Positions 18,874-28,938 of a stretch of DNA of 64,000 nt are shown here, in pieces. How positions within the stretch are numbered: the first letter of the stretch is position 1; each line of letters starts with the position of its first letter. Made by a program: the position numbers and the translations under genes. Source of the stretch: Bacteroides intestinalis (GTDB lineage: Bacteria; Bacteroidota; Bacteroidia; Bacteroidales; Bacteroidaceae); contig NZ_QRZF01000012.1 of assembly GCF_003464595.1 (NCBI RefSeq), positions 62,001-126,000 on the forward strand. The letters run 5' to 3'. The notes under the pieces were generated by a model. It searched no databases. It was not told the origin of the DNA and saw only the letters and a list, made by a program, of their open reading frames with translations.

Positions 18874-21321
18874 ATGAATATGATGAAAAGATGTGTGTTC
18901 CTATCTTTGTTTTTACTGGCTTCTTCATACCTGTTACATGCCGGTGAAATTGATGACAAAAGTGTTGTAATCAGTAAGCAACCTAAATTATGGCAGACTT
19001 TCTGTTTGTCCGAAGTGCGGCTGCTTCCTGGTAGTCCCTTTTACCATGCCATGCTGGTATCCCAGCAGTACTTGCTGGATGCTGATATTGAACGGATGTT
19101 GAATGGGCGTAGAAAAGAGGTCGGCATTCCTGAGAAGAAACCTTATCCCGGTTCGAACCAACCACAAGGAACACGTATCACAGACTGGCATCATTATGTT
19201 TCCGGTACTTCCCTCATGTATGCGCAGACGGGCGATACACGTTTCCTTGATCGTGTGAACTATTTGATAGATGAGCTGACTATGTTGGATGTCCGCAGGG
19301 ATTCACTCTATCAGGTTCAGGGAAAAACTCCCGAACTCCCCTATGCAAAACTTATGAAAGGTGAACTGGTTCTTAATAATCCGGATGAGGCAGGATACCC
19401 ATGGGGTGGGCTATGCTGGATTCCTTTCTATTGGCAGCATAAAGAATTTGCTGCCTATCGTGATGCCTACCTTTATTGTAATAATACGAAAGCGTTACGA
19501 CTCTGGATTAAACAGGCAGAGCCTGTCACGGAGTTCATTCTAAAAGTTAATCCCGATCTCTTCGAAGGTTTCCTGGATATGGAGAATGGAGGTATAAACG
19601 CTGTCTTTGCTGATTTGTATGCTCTCACCGGTGATGAACGTTACATGGCTGCTTCCATGAAGCTCAATCATCAGAAGGTTATCCTGAATATTGCGAATGG
19701 GAAGGATGTATTGTATGGACGGCATGCCAACTTTCATTTACCGGCATTCGAAGGCACAGCCCGACAGTATCAGCTTACGGGAGACGAAGTATGCCGGAAA
19801 GCTACTCAGAATTTTGCAGAAATCTATTATAAGGACCACATGAATTGTATTGGCGGAAATGGTTGTTATGAACGTTTCGGACGTCCCGGCGAGATAACCA
19901 AACGCTTGGGGTCTACTTCCAGCGAGACTTGTAACACCTATAATATGATGAAAATAGCCTTGAATACGTTTGAATCCACAGGTGATTTACGTCATATGGA
20001 TTACTTTGAACGAGCCATTTACAATCATATACTGGCGTCACAGGACCCTGAAACAGGAGGGGTGACTTATTATACCATGCTATTACCCGGTGGATTTAAA
20101 TCTTATAGCGATCGTTTCAATATAGAAGGTATCTGGTGCTGTGTAGGTACAGGGATGGAGAACCATTCTAAGTACGGCGAAGGTATCTATTTCAATAATC
20201 ATCAGTCGCTCTATGTCAATCTCTTTATCCCTTCAGAGTTGAACTGGAAAGAAAAGAACCTACACCTGAAACAAGAAACCGATTTTCCCCAGGGAGATTG
20301 TACGACTCTGACTATTCTTGAGAGTGGTTCTTATGATCACCCTATTTATATCCGCTATCCTCATTGGGCAGGCAGGGAAGTAAGTGTCCGGATTAACGGT
20401 GAAGAGTATCCGCTACACGCCCGGGCTGGTGAATATATTCGTTTGCAACATCCCTGGAAAACCGGAGACCGGATTCAGGTGGAAATGAAACAAACGTTCA
20501 GACTGGAAGCGGCACCGGATGATCCTTTTATGAATGTAATATTCCGTGGTCCTGTTGCCTATGCAGCCCAACTTGGATCCGATCATATACCTAATGATCA
20601 TATCAAGTTTTCCCGTCAGAATAATGCTTTTCGTCCGTTGGATGATATTCCTCTCTTTATCGTGAATAAGATGGATTTGGAGAGTTGGTTGAAAGCAGAC
20701 AAAGCTATCCCTCAGGCATACCGCACTCAAAAGGCGGGTATTCTGAATGGCAAACCCAAAGATGTACTCTTACGGCCTTATTATCAGACCCATCATCAAC
20801 GTTATTCGCTCTATCTGAATATGTATACTCCGGAAGAAATGGCTTATAGAAAGCGGGTAGTAAGTGATGAGTTGCGCACTTCATCGGATACTGATGAGAA
20901 AGCACATCGGCTGATGGCAGAAAAGAGCGAGAAAGCACCTCAGGCAGTCCTGTCCAATGTGTGGGAAGCAACGCGGTTGGGACGTATGACGGATACGGAC
21001 GGATGGTTCTCATATCAGGTAAAGGTTAATCCGGATGCTACGCAGAACTATCTGGTGGTGACTTATTGGGGAACCGGACAAGAAAACCATGATTTTGATA
21101 TATTGATTGATGGCCAGAAAATAGCTACAGAGTGTTTGATGAATAAACACCCTCTGACTTTCTACGAGGAAATCTATAAAATACCTGCCGATATGACGGA
21201 TGGAAAAGAAAAGGTCACTGTCCGATTCCAATCACATCCCGGTAAGAAGGCCGGCGCAGTGTTTGCCTTGAAAGTAACGACAGAGCCTGACCTGTTTCCC
21301 GGTTATTCGTTTTATCTCTAA
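18874..21321 (+). CDS. GH127 (DUF1680) beta-L-arabinofuranosidase-like protein
   Basis: This 815-residue secreted protein has a signal peptide ending near LLHAGE. The (alpha/alpha)6 barrel carries the metal-thiolate signature of GH127: E351 and C353 in SSETCNTYNMM, and the adjacent C422 and C423 in WCCVGTGMENH. In the characterized family, Glu and three Cys bind zinc and the first of the paired Cys is the nucleophile, so C422 is the expected nucleophile. Beta domains follow (about 470-815), including a C-terminal segment specific to this branch. Known members remove beta-L-arabinofuranose; related branches may use other sugars. It converges on the second HTCS with only six bases between the stops. 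Confidence 0.88.
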   Translation: MNMMKRCVFLSLFLLASSYLLHAGEIDDKSVVISKQPKLWQTFCLSEVRLLPGSPFYHAMLVSQQYLLDADIERMLNGRRKEVGIPEKKPYPGSNQPQGTRITDWHHYVSGTSLMYAQTGDTRFLDRVNYLIDELTMLDVRRDSLYQVQGKTPELPYAKLMKGELVLNNPDEAGYPWGGLCWIPFYWQHKEFAAYRDAYLYCNNTKALRLWIKQAEPVTEFILKVNPDLFEGFLDMENGGINAVFADLYALTGDERYMAASMKLNHQKVILNIANGKDVLYGRHANFHLPAFEGTARQYQLTGDEVCRKATQNFAEIYYKDHMNCIGGNGCYERFGRPGEITKRLGSTSSETCNTYNMMKIALNTFESTGDLRHMDYFERAIYNHILASQDPETGGVTYYTMLLPGGFKSYSDRFNIEGIWCCVGTGMENHSKYGEGIYFNNHQSLYVNLFIPSELNWKEKNLHLKQETDFPQGDCTTLTILESGSYDHPIYIRYPHWAGREVSVRINGEEYPLHARAGEYIRLQHPWKTGDRIQVEMKQTFRLEAAPDDPFMNVIFRGPVAYAAQLGSDHIPNDHIKFSRQNNAFRPLDDIPLFIVNKMDLESWLKADKAIPQAYRTQKAGILNGKPKDVLLRPYYQTHHQRYSLYLNMYTPEEMAYRKRVVSDELRTSSDTDEKAHRLMAEKSEKAPQAVLSNVWEATRLGRMTDTDGWFSYQVKVNPDATQNYLVVTYWGTGQENHDFDILIDGQKIATECLMNKHPLTFYEEIYKIPADMTDGKEKVTVRFQSHPGKKAGAVFALKVTTEPDLFPGYSFYL

Positions 21322-21327
21322 TAGAAA

Positions 21328-24300
21328 TTATAGTGAAGACTTTTCTATCTTCACACTGTCCTTCTGTTGTTCTCTATACTGCCGGGGCGGCATGCCGAAG
21401 CGTGAAGAGAACAACTTATAGAAGGTACCGCGGTTATTGAACCCTGTCCGGTCCATAATCTCTTCAATGGTGAGATTCTTGGTCAGTAACAAACGTTCGG
21501 CCATCGTAAGACGATATTCTTTGATGATATCAGCCGGTGACTTTTCTGTTATCGGCTTCAGTTTCCGGTAGAATTGGCGGGTGCTATATCCCAGGTCGCT
21601 ACTTAGCAATTCAACGGATAAGTCAGGGTTTGTGATATTCTTTTCTATAGTCTCCAGAACCTTATCCAGGAATTCCTGGTCTTCCTTATGGATGCAGTTC
21701 CCATTTTCTACGGTGAAAGAGCTGAATATGGAACTGTAATACTCTTTTAAGTCCGATTCGCGCTGAATCAATCGATAGACCACCTTTTCCAGGTATTTCA
21801 CGTTGAAAGGCTTCGTTACGTATACTTCTGCACCGGCCTCAATGCCTTTCACCTGATCGTCTTCGTGATGAAGCGCGGATAATAAAATAAGTGGAATATG
21901 ACTCCATAACTTATTCTGCTTGATTTTCTGAGCGAAAGAAAGCCCGTCTGTTTCAGGCATCATCACATCTGAGATAATCAAATCCGGTTGTTTCTGTTCT
22001 AAATTAGCCAGAGCCTCTTGGGCGCTGCCGAAAGATAGTACATTGTATTTATCCACAAATATCTCCGATACAAACCACAGCATGGAAGGATCGTCATCAA
22101 TGATCATAATCGTGTGTTTGGAAGTGTCGAAATCGGTGGTGGTTTGTTCCAACGTCATAGGTTCCGTGAGGGCGCTCACAGGCGTTGTTTCGTATTCTTT
22201 CCGGGGGATATCTGTCTCTTGCGTAGCGGGTGATAGTTCCGGTAAAGTAACTGTAAATGTCGTTACTTCGTTTGGGATACTGCTGACATTGATTTCTCCG
22301 TTCAACAAAGTAGTCATGCTCTTGCAAATAGCCAATCCGAGACCGTTTCGTGAATTCTTCCCATTCATTTCAAAGGAATCCAATATCTTGTAGCGGTCGA
22401 ATATCTTCGAAAGGTTTTCTTTCGCTATACCTTTTCCGGAATTGGATATGCTAAGGGTCAGATGTTGATTCTCTGTCTTCAGGCTAACGGTAATAGTGCC
22501 TTCTTCCGGAGTATATTTAAAGGCATTGGAGATCAGATTATTGGCTATCTTGTTGAAACAACTGATATCCGTATTCCATTCAATATCCGGTTCGATATCC
22601 AATTGATAATTCAGGTTCTTATTCTCAGCCAGTTCACAGAATGATTCTGCAATATTCCGGAGCTTGTCTGATACCAGTAACCTTTGGATGGAAAGTGCCT
22701 TATGGCCGGTTTCCAGCCTACGGAATTCAAGCAATTCCAGAATCAAGCTATTCAGTTTCTCCGTATTCTGCTGTATCATCTTTCCGTACTTGCGGATATA
22801 TGAGTCTGATTGCGGGTAAGCAAGTATCTTTTCGCATGGGCCGTAAATCAATGTGAGCGGTGTACAGAACTCGTGTGTAATGTTAGTAAAGAAGCGAAGT
22901 TTGGATTCGTAAACTTCTTCTTTCTTTTCCCGGTTCAGCTTTTCGATGATGCGGTGTTGTTTCCGACGGTATTGACCGATAATCCTGTAGACAGCAAGAA
23001 TACAGAGCAAAGCTATGATTATGAAATAGAAGATATATGCCCAGATACTTAAATACCACGGTGGAGTGATCTGAATCAGAAGAGTCTGAGGTTCAGACTC
23101 TTTTCCATTCATGTTATTTCTGTATTTTATTAACAGCGTATATTGTCCGGGTGGAAGATTGGAAAATACGGCACTGGCTGACGTTCCACTTTCTATCCAC
23201 TGGTTACTAACTTCATCCAGTTTGTAAGAATAAGAATAGTTGTTGCCGTTTATGTAATCGACTGCCATAAAATTAATGCAAAAGAAATTCTGACTGTAGT
23301 CCAGTTGGAGTATTTCCTTTTCTTTCTTTTTATGAAGAAAGTCATATATATTATATTCTTTTCCGAAGATAGACAATCCTTTCAGGCTTATCTGAGGCAT
23401 ATAATCTGCCATCCTGTATGTATTAGGCTTGATGGTTACAAAGCCGTTTGTACCTCCGAAGAATAAGGTTCCGGTTCGTAAGTCCTTATAAAAAGCTCCG
23501 TCACTGAATTCGGTGACTTCCAGGCCGTTTTCCCTGTCGTATGTCTGTCCGGTGTTTGTCTGCGGGTTAAATCTTACTAACCCTTGATTCGTACTGATCC
23601 AGAGATTGTTTTGCTGATCCTCTAAAATGCCGTGTACGGTGTTGTTTGAGAACAGGTCTGCCCGGTCATGCCTATGGGAGTAATCCTGATTCAGATGCAG
23701 CAATCCTGAACTGGTGCCTAACCAATATCCCTTTTCATTTTTGTAAATAGCGAATATATCATTGGCAGTCTGACTTTTCACAACATCATCAAACTTGTAG
23801 GGAGTCATTGCTCCGGTCTCTACATTGAGCCGGTAAGCACCGTAGCCACGATTACCAAACCAGAGTATGGAGTCACTTTCCTGGAAAGAGGTAAAGAAGT
23901 AATTGGATGCCATGCGCCCTTTATCCAGAACAATCCTGGTGGCTGATTTAACGGCTGGCGAGCTTCCGTTATTATTCAGAATTACCTTTACGATACCCTC
24001 ACCAACGGTAGATACCCATAAAGTAGTATCATTCAGTTCATTGATGGAATGTACGTATTTCACTTTCTTATTGTCGGCAACGACTGGGAACTCTTTTAGT
24101 TGTTTGCTTTTGTACGAATAATAATTAATGCCGTTTTCGGTACCTATCCATAGTTTGCCTGTAGTGCTGGGAGCAAAGCAATAGACGGCATTATCAGTCA
24201 GCGTACTGTTGGCGGTAAAAATACGGTCGAAAGAAGTTAGTGCCTCCTTATCAGGAGAATAATTATTGATACGTACTATGCCACCTCCTTTAGTTCCTAT

Positions 24301-25395
24301 CCATAATGTTTGTTCCTCGTCACAGTAAAGTGCGCGTATGGGGTTGCTAATCTGGTAAACAGGGGTATCCAGCAGCGTGTTTGTTATGGAAAAAGCATCG
24401 TTAAAGTACATATACACGCCTTGACCGTCTGTTCCTATCCATATGATATCCTGAAACTTATCTTTCATCAGACAGAAGATTCCCGAATGTATTTCGGTGG
24501 ATTGCATCTGGTACTTCACTTTCTGGTCGGCCATGTATTTTAATAGAATCAGTCCGCTGCTTTTGAAGCCGATGTAATAGTCGTTCTGTTGCTTGATAAT
24601 AGAAGATACCTCTCCACGTAATTCGATTTCGGTTTTAAGATCGGCTATATAGTACTCTTGTTGGTTGTTGAAATTATATTCGTATAACGAGTAAGTATCG
24701 TCAATGAAATAGACTAAGTGATCTTCTGCAAAAGCCCATAGCAGTTTTCCGGCATGCTTGAACAGATTGTTAGGAGCCAGGGTTACTCCCTGCTCTGTTT
24801 TATGAATCTGGTAGCTACGGGTATCATGATCTGATGTGAAGATCCAGAGAATATTATTTTCATCGACAATCGTAGATAATACATGTTCAAAAGCAACTGG
24901 CGGAACCTCCAACTTCCGGAAAGCTTGTTTTTCCCGTTGGTAATGATAAAGATATCCGTCATCTTTCACGATGAAGAGTTCGTTATCGTCACTCTTGGTG
25001 ATGTAGTTATTGTCTTTGAAGTCCGGGAAACTTTGGCAGATTTGCTGTTTGGTGTCCAACCTGTCCAATCCGTAATTGGTTTGTATCCACAATACATTCT
25101 CTTCGGCTTCCATGATATGGTTGATCAGATTTCCCGAAAGCAATGTTTCTGAAGAATAGACTGGGGTATATACCTGTATGCGGGTGCCATCGAAAACATT
25201 CAGACCGTCACATGAACCGATCCAGATGACTCCTTGATGATCTTGGTAAAGAGACAGGATAGCACTATTGGATAGTCCGTTTTTATTGGAGAACTGTCGT
25301 AGGCTATATGCGTAATTCGCCAAAGGGAAACAACATATAAAGCATGAAAGCAACCATATAAACCGGAATACTTTGTGGATGTTTCTCATATTCAT
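21328..25395 (-). CDS. Hybrid two-component system regulator (HTCS)
   Basis: This is a second HTCS of about 1355 residues. A signal/anchor at the N-terminus is followed by a periplasmic Reg_prop propeller (WIGSCDGLNVFDG, WIGTDGQGVYMY, WIGTKGGGIVRI and others) and a Y_Y_Y domain (about 690-780). Then come a membrane helix (about 790-810), a histidine kinase (FFTNITHEFCTPLTL, His near 838; NLISNAFKYTP near 960), a receiver (ISDVMMPETDG, Asp near 1143) and an AraC-type HTH at the end. An upstream GTG would add six residues; ATG 25395 or 25389 is more likely. It is divergent from a GH76 gene and probably regulates the surrounding mannan-type enzymes. Confidence 0.94.
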   Translation of the reverse strand: MNMRNIHKVFRFIWLLSCFICCFPLANYAYSLRQFSNKNGLSNSAILSLYQDHQGVIWIGSCDGLNVFDGTRIQVYTPVYSSETLLSGNLINHIMEAEENVLWIQTNYGLDRLDTKQQICQSFPDFKDNNYITKSDDNELFIVKDDGYLYHYQREKQAFRKLEVPPVAFEHVLSTIVDENNILWIFTSDHDTRSYQIHKTEQGVTLAPNNLFKHAGKLLWAFAEDHLVYFIDDTYSLYEYNFNNQQEYYIADLKTEIELRGEVSSIIKQQNDYYIGFKSSGLILLKYMADQKVKYQMQSTEIHSGIFCLMKDKFQDIIWIGTDGQGVYMYFNDAFSITNTLLDTPVYQISNPIRALYCDEEQTLWIGTKGGGIVRINNYSPDKEALTSFDRIFTANSTLTDNAVYCFAPSTTGKLWIGTENGINYYSYKSKQLKEFPVVADNKKVKYVHSINELNDTTLWVSTVGEGIVKVILNNNGSSPAVKSATRIVLDKGRMASNYFFTSFQESDSILWFGNRGYGAYRLNVETGAMTPYKFDDVVKSQTANDIFAIYKNEKGYWLGTSSGLLHLNQDYSHRHDRADLFSNNTVHGILEDQQNNLWISTNQGLVRFNPQTNTGQTYDRENGLEVTEFSDGAFYKDLRTGTLFFGGTNGFVTIKPNTYRMADYMPQISLKGLSIFGKEYNIYDFLHKKKEKEILQLDYSQNFFCINFMAVDYINGNNYSYSYKLDEVSNQWIESGTSASAVFSNLPPGQYTLLIKYRNNMNGKESEPQTLLIQITPPWYLSIWAYIFYFIIIALLCILAVYRIIGQYRRKQHRIIEKLNREKKEEVYESKLRFFTNITHEFCTPLTLIYGPCEKILAYPQSDSYIRKYGKMIQQNTEKLNSLILELLEFRRLETGHKALSIQRLLVSDKLRNIAESFCELAENKNLNYQLDIEPDIEWNTDISCFNKIANNLISNAFKYTPEEGTITVSLKTENQHLTLSISNSGKGIAKENLSKIFDRYKILDSFEMNGKNSRNGLGLAICKSMTTLLNGEINVSSIPNEVTTFTVTLPELSPATQETDIPRKEYETTPVSALTEPMTLEQTTTDFDTSKHTIMIIDDDPSMLWFVSEIFVDKYNVLSFGSAQEALANLEQKQPDLIISDVMMPETDGLSFAQKIKQNKLWSHIPLILLSALHHEDDQVKGIEAGAEVYVTKPFNVKYLEKVVYRLIQRESDLKEYYSSIFSSFTVENGNCIHKEDQEFLDKVLETIEKNITNPDLSVELLSSDLGYSTRQFYRKLKPITEKSPADIIKEYRLTMAERLLLTKNLTIEEIMDRTGFNNRGTFYKLFSSRFGMPPRQYREQQKDSVKIEKSSL

Positions 25396-25435
25396 ATATT
25401 CGTTAGACGTCACAAAGATAAGGAATAATGGCAGG

Positions 25436-25506
25436 ATATTGTCTTATAGTCGGACTTTTATGTCCGAAGTCTGTATATCTTTTCTTCTGGAGAACGCTTA
25501 ATTTTG
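25436..25506 (+). promoter_or_regulatory. GH76 promoter with 21-bp-spaced half-sites
   Basis: TAATTTTG (25499-25506) fits the -7 consensus and lies about 40 nt before the GH76 ATG. Upstream, ATATTGTC (25436-25443) and TTTATGTC (25457-25464) form a degenerate direct repeat 21 bp apart. The second copy is embedded in a dyad TCGGAC-N6-GTCCGA (25450-25467). Similar repeats precede GH38 and the second GH76 gene. Confidence 0.4.
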
Positions 25507-25547
25507 CATCTGAAAATTAGTAGTATAAATTTAGAAAACAGATCGAT

Positions 25548-26807
25548 ATGATAAGAGTCTCTTTGGGAGTGGCAATGATTTTATTGCTGGCATCGACTGC
25601 TGTATGCAAAGCAGGGGATTTCAGAAAGGAAACAAATCAGGCATTTGGGTATACTCAGAAAGAAGTCTGGATGGCTTATGACGGATTTAATAAAACCTTT
25701 CTGGATTCAAACAAATACATCTATAAAACAGATACCTCCTTCGAACAGGCTGTTGACCGCGGTAATGGTGCCGCAGCTATCTGGTGTCAGCCCATTTATT
25801 GGGAGATGGCTATGAATGCATATAAGCTGGCTAAATCGGAGAAAGATAAAAGGAGAACTAAAGAGATGAGAAAGCTTTGTGAGAAGATTTTTGCTGGAAA
25901 CAAAGCACATTATGCACATTTTGATTTTGATGATAATAATGAGAACACAGGTTGGTTCATTTATGATGATATAATGTGGTGGACTATTGCTCTGTCGCGT
26001 GCTTATAAACTATTTGGGGAGGAAGAATATCTTCGACTGGCAGAAGCCAGTTTTAAGCGGGTATGGTATGGTTCGGATAAGGTAGGAGACACAGGATCTT
26101 ATGACGAAGAGAATGGAGGTATGTTCTGGCAATGGCAACCTATACGGAATCCGAATCCCAATAAACCCGGAGATGGAAAGATGGCCTGTATCAATTTTCC
26201 TACTGTAGTAGCCGCCCTGACTCTCTATAACAATGTACCGGAAGGAAGACCGGAGCAAACCGGACAAATTCCGGAATGCCAGTCCAGGAGCCAATATCTG
26301 GCGAAGGGCAAAGAGATTTATGAATGGGGAGTTGAGAATCTGTTGGATCAGAAAACAGGTCGTATTGCCGATAGCCGTCATGGTAAGGGTGCTCCGAATT
26401 GGAAAGCACATGTTTATAATCAGGCTACTTTTATCGGAGCCTCCGTTTTATTGTATAAAGCTATAGGTGAAAAACGCTATCTGGATCATGCGCTTCTGGC
26501 AGCTGATTATACTTTCAATGAGATGTCTTCTGCGGAACATATACTACCTTTTGAGCGTGGAATCGAGCAAGGTATTTATACTGCTATTTTTGCCCAGTAC
26601 ATTGCTATGTTGGTATATGATTGCGGGCAGACTCAATATCTTCCATATCTGCACCGCAATATTTGTTCCGGTTGGTCCAACAGGGATAAAATACGTGGCA
26701 TTTGTGGTGGTGAGTATACCCAAGCACTGTCAACCGATGTAGTGGTTGACAGTTATTCTGCTTCGGGCATACCGGCACTGATGCTTTTGTTTCCTGCTAT
26801 TCGATAA
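25548..26807 (+). CDS. GH76 alpha-1,6-mannanase-like enzyme, secreted
   Basis: This 419-residue protein has a signal peptide (cleavage near VCKAG). GH76 is an (alpha/alpha)6 barrel with two adjacent catalytic Asp; here they are D140-D141 in FIYDDIMWW. Other family landmarks include QPIYWEMAMNAY, NGGMFWQW, NQATFIGASVLLY and the C-terminal WSNRDKIRGICGGEY. GH76 enzymes cut the alpha-1,6-mannan backbone of fungal cell-wall mannoprotein and related polymers. No lipobox is present, so it is likely periplasmic. The 3' end overlaps the convergent GH97 gene by 11 bp. Promoter elements for it lie at 25436-25506. Confidence 0.9.
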   Translation: MIRVSLGVAMILLLASTAVCKAGDFRKETNQAFGYTQKEVWMAYDGFNKTFLDSNKYIYKTDTSFEQAVDRGNGAAAIWCQPIYWEMAMNAYKLAKSEKDKRRTKEMRKLCEKIFAGNKAHYAHFDFDDNNENTGWFIYDDIMWWTIALSRAYKLFGEEEYLRLAEASFKRVWYGSDKVGDTGSYDEENGGMFWQWQPIRNPNPNKPGDGKMACINFPTVVAALTLYNNVPEGRPEQTGQIPECQSRSQYLAKGKEIYEWGVENLLDQKTGRIADSRHGKGAPNWKAHVYNQATFIGASVLLYKAIGEKRYLDHALLAADYTFNEMSSAEHILPFERGIEQGIYTAIFAQYIAMLVYDCGQTQYLPYLHRNICSGWSNRDKIRGICGGEYTQALSTDVVVDSYSASGIPALMLLFPAIR

Positions 26808-28746
26808 TAGCAGCGAAACCACCATTCCGTACAAGACGTATGCTGATTTTCTCTCCCTTTTTCAGCGTACGTTCTTTTTTGCGATAATCCATAGCCTGAT
26901 GACCGGCATTGATTCCATCTTCAAAAGAAGTCATACGATATGTTTTTCCTCCTTTTAGGAAGCTGAAGTCCAAATCGAAAGTTCTTTCTTTCTGTTGGTT
27001 ATTAGTCATGCCGCCAATGTACCATTTGTCTCCTTTACGTTTGGCAACGATGGCGTATTCACCGGCTTTAGCTTCCAGGGCGATGGTTTCGTCCCAAGTC
27101 TGTGGAACCTGAGTAATGAACCGGGTACATTCTTCGTTACGGTAATAAAGTGTCGGATTGTCTGCCATCATCTGGAGTCCGCTTTCAAAGATGACGAACA
27201 GGGCCATCTGATAAGCGCGTGTACCTATGCTGGCGGAATTAGGACGTTCGCAGCGATATACTTCCGGCTGCATGCTGAACATGGCTCCGGGGGTATAATC
27301 CATCGGACCCACTGCATTTCTCATGAAAGGCAGGTAAACACTGTTATCCGGTTTACATCCGCCCATTTGCTCCATACCTCTTACGCCTTCATATGACAGT
27401 ACGTTAGGATACTTATATTCTAATCCGGCCGGTTTGAATGAACCATGGAAATCAACAAATAAATGATGTTTTGCGGCTTCCTTAGCCACTTTTTCATAGT
27501 AGTTAACCATCCATTGGTCACTCCGATCCATAAAGTCGATTTTGACGCCTTTTATTCCCCAATTTTCAAAGGTTTCAAAAAGCTCGAAGTTATTCTCTAC
27601 TGCCAGCCAGGTCAGCCAGAGTACAATGCCCACATTTTTCTCTTTGCCATAGCGGATAAGTTCGTGCAGGTCTACGTCCGGGTTGGGAGTATACGGATCT
27701 TTTGTACTTTTCGCCCACCCTTCGTCCATGATGATATAGGGCACTTTGTAGTGGGAGGCAAAGTCGATGAAGTATTTGTAGGTATCCAGATTACATCCGG
27801 CTACAAAGTTTACGTCCGGACCGTAAGGAGTGGCACCATTCCACCATTCCCAACTGGCTAATCCGGGTTTAATCCAGGATGTGTCTTCCAGTAGATTCTT
27901 GTCTGCCAGCTTATAGGTCATCGTATTTTCTATCAGTTGTCTGTCATCCTTGCAGATGACGAAGTAACGCCAGGGGAAATCACGTTTTCCATTCGTTTTG
28001 GCTATATAATCCGCTTCTTTGAGAATTTTCAGGCTACGGTCTCCGTCTTCTCCAAATTCAACCGGTACCTTCGGAAATACGGAATACATTCCATTGTTAT
28101 TATTGCTTTTGAGGAATAGGGCAGGATAGTCCGTCAGATTCGATTCACTGATCAGGATCTTATAGCCTTTTTGTGTATCGATCAGGATGGGCAATAAAGC
28201 CATCTTGTCGGTTTCTTTCCAATCTTTGCTTTGTATATGTTGATATGATTCTTCATAAGCTGTTTTGAAGCTGCCCGGCTGTTGGGTATGGAGTAAGTAA
28301 TTCTCCGGGAAATGCACTTGGAATGTCTCATTCTTTACCTCAACAATTCCTTTTTTGTTGGTGATGAAACGATAGGCAAGTCCGTCATTGAAAGCACGGA
28401 ATTCCACAGAATAATCTCCCTTGAACTTCAATACAAGCTGATTGTAATTATTGGAGACGGTTGAGTACTTAAGTGGTACAATAGGGGTTAATTCTTCCTG
28501 AGTGCTTTTAGAGATTGCTTTTAACAGTTTGGGGTTAGCTCCCAATTGCAGGTTGCCTATTTCCATTTGCAGGCTACCTTTTTCCAGTAATGTTTCATTC
28601 TGGTAGGTAATGTCGTAGTCGATTTTATCCGAAAGACTTATGGATATACCAATATTCTTATCCGGGGATGACAACTTATATATCTTTTGGCTATGACCAT
28701 ATAAAGATACACAAAATGCACAAAGTAATAACAGGTGTTTTTTCAT
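26797..28746 (-). CDS. GH97 glycoside hydrolase, retaining (alpha-galactosidase-like) type
   Basis: This 649-residue secreted protein has the three parts of GH97: an N-terminal beta-super-sandwich (about 22-280), a TIM barrel (about 290-545) and a small C-terminal beta domain. GH97 contains inverting alpha-glucosidases (SusB) and retaining alpha-galactosidases. The retaining branch has a nucleophile Asp on the barrel, here D404 in GVKIDFMDR. The acid/base candidate is E453 in SYEGVRGMEQ. This supports the retaining, alpha-galactosidase-like branch, although the linkage is unproven. The gene is divergent from GH38 and overlaps GH76 at the 3' end. Confidence 0.88.
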   Translation of the reverse strand: MKKHLLLLCAFCVSLYGHSQKIYKLSSPDKNIGISISLSDKIDYDITYQNETLLEKGSLQMEIGNLQLGANPKLLKAISKSTQEELTPIVPLKYSTVSNNYNQLVLKFKGDYSVEFRAFNDGLAYRFITNKKGIVEVKNETFQVHFPENYLLHTQQPGSFKTAYEESYQHIQSKDWKETDKMALLPILIDTQKGYKILISESNLTDYPALFLKSNNNNGMYSVFPKVPVEFGEDGDRSLKILKEADYIAKTNGKRDFPWRYFVICKDDRQLIENTMTYKLADKNLLEDTSWIKPGLASWEWWNGATPYGPDVNFVAGCNLDTYKYFIDFASHYKVPYIIMDEGWAKSTKDPYTPNPDVDLHELIRYGKEKNVGIVLWLTWLAVENNFELFETFENWGIKGVKIDFMDRSDQWMVNYYEKVAKEAAKHHLFVDFHGSFKPAGLEYKYPNVLSYEGVRGMEQMGGCKPDNSVYLPFMRNAVGPMDYTPGAMFSMQPEVYRCERPNSASIGTRAYQMALFVIFESGLQMMADNPTLYYRNEECTRFITQVPQTWDETIALEAKAGEYAIVAKRKGDKWYIGGMTNNQQKERTFDLDFSFLKGGKTYRMTSFEDGINAGHQAMDYRKKERTLKKGEKISIRLVRNGGFAAIIE

Positions 28747-28809
28747 GGTAAATAATTGTTTTATGTTTCGGCGTAAAAGTACTGCGTTGTGTAGATTATC
28801 CTTTATGTA

Positions 28810-28842
28810 TTTGTGACATTTATGTGTTTTTTTTGCGACATT
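28810..28842 (+). promoter_or_regulatory. Direct repeat in the GH97/GH38 divergent promoter region
   Basis: TTTGTGACATT (28810-28820) is repeated as TTTGCGACATT (28832-28842), 22 bp apart, reading toward GH38. A related repeat, read toward its own gene, lies upstream of the second GH76 gene. This is a candidate binding site for the nearby HTCS. On the other strand TACTTTTA (28774-28781) is a weak -7 candidate for GH97. Confidence 0.4.
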
Positions 28843-28938
28843 CGGGCTTTATATACAATAATGTCATATATCCGTATACCGGATGACCTCATGACGCCCT
28901 ATCTTTACCTCACACTAAAAACATTAAATGCGAATGCT

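Noticed and set aside
28813..28938. N-terminal extension of the GH38 protein
   Set aside because: The added 42 residues lack export features and would cover the direct repeat of the promoter region; ATG 28939 gives a good signal peptide.
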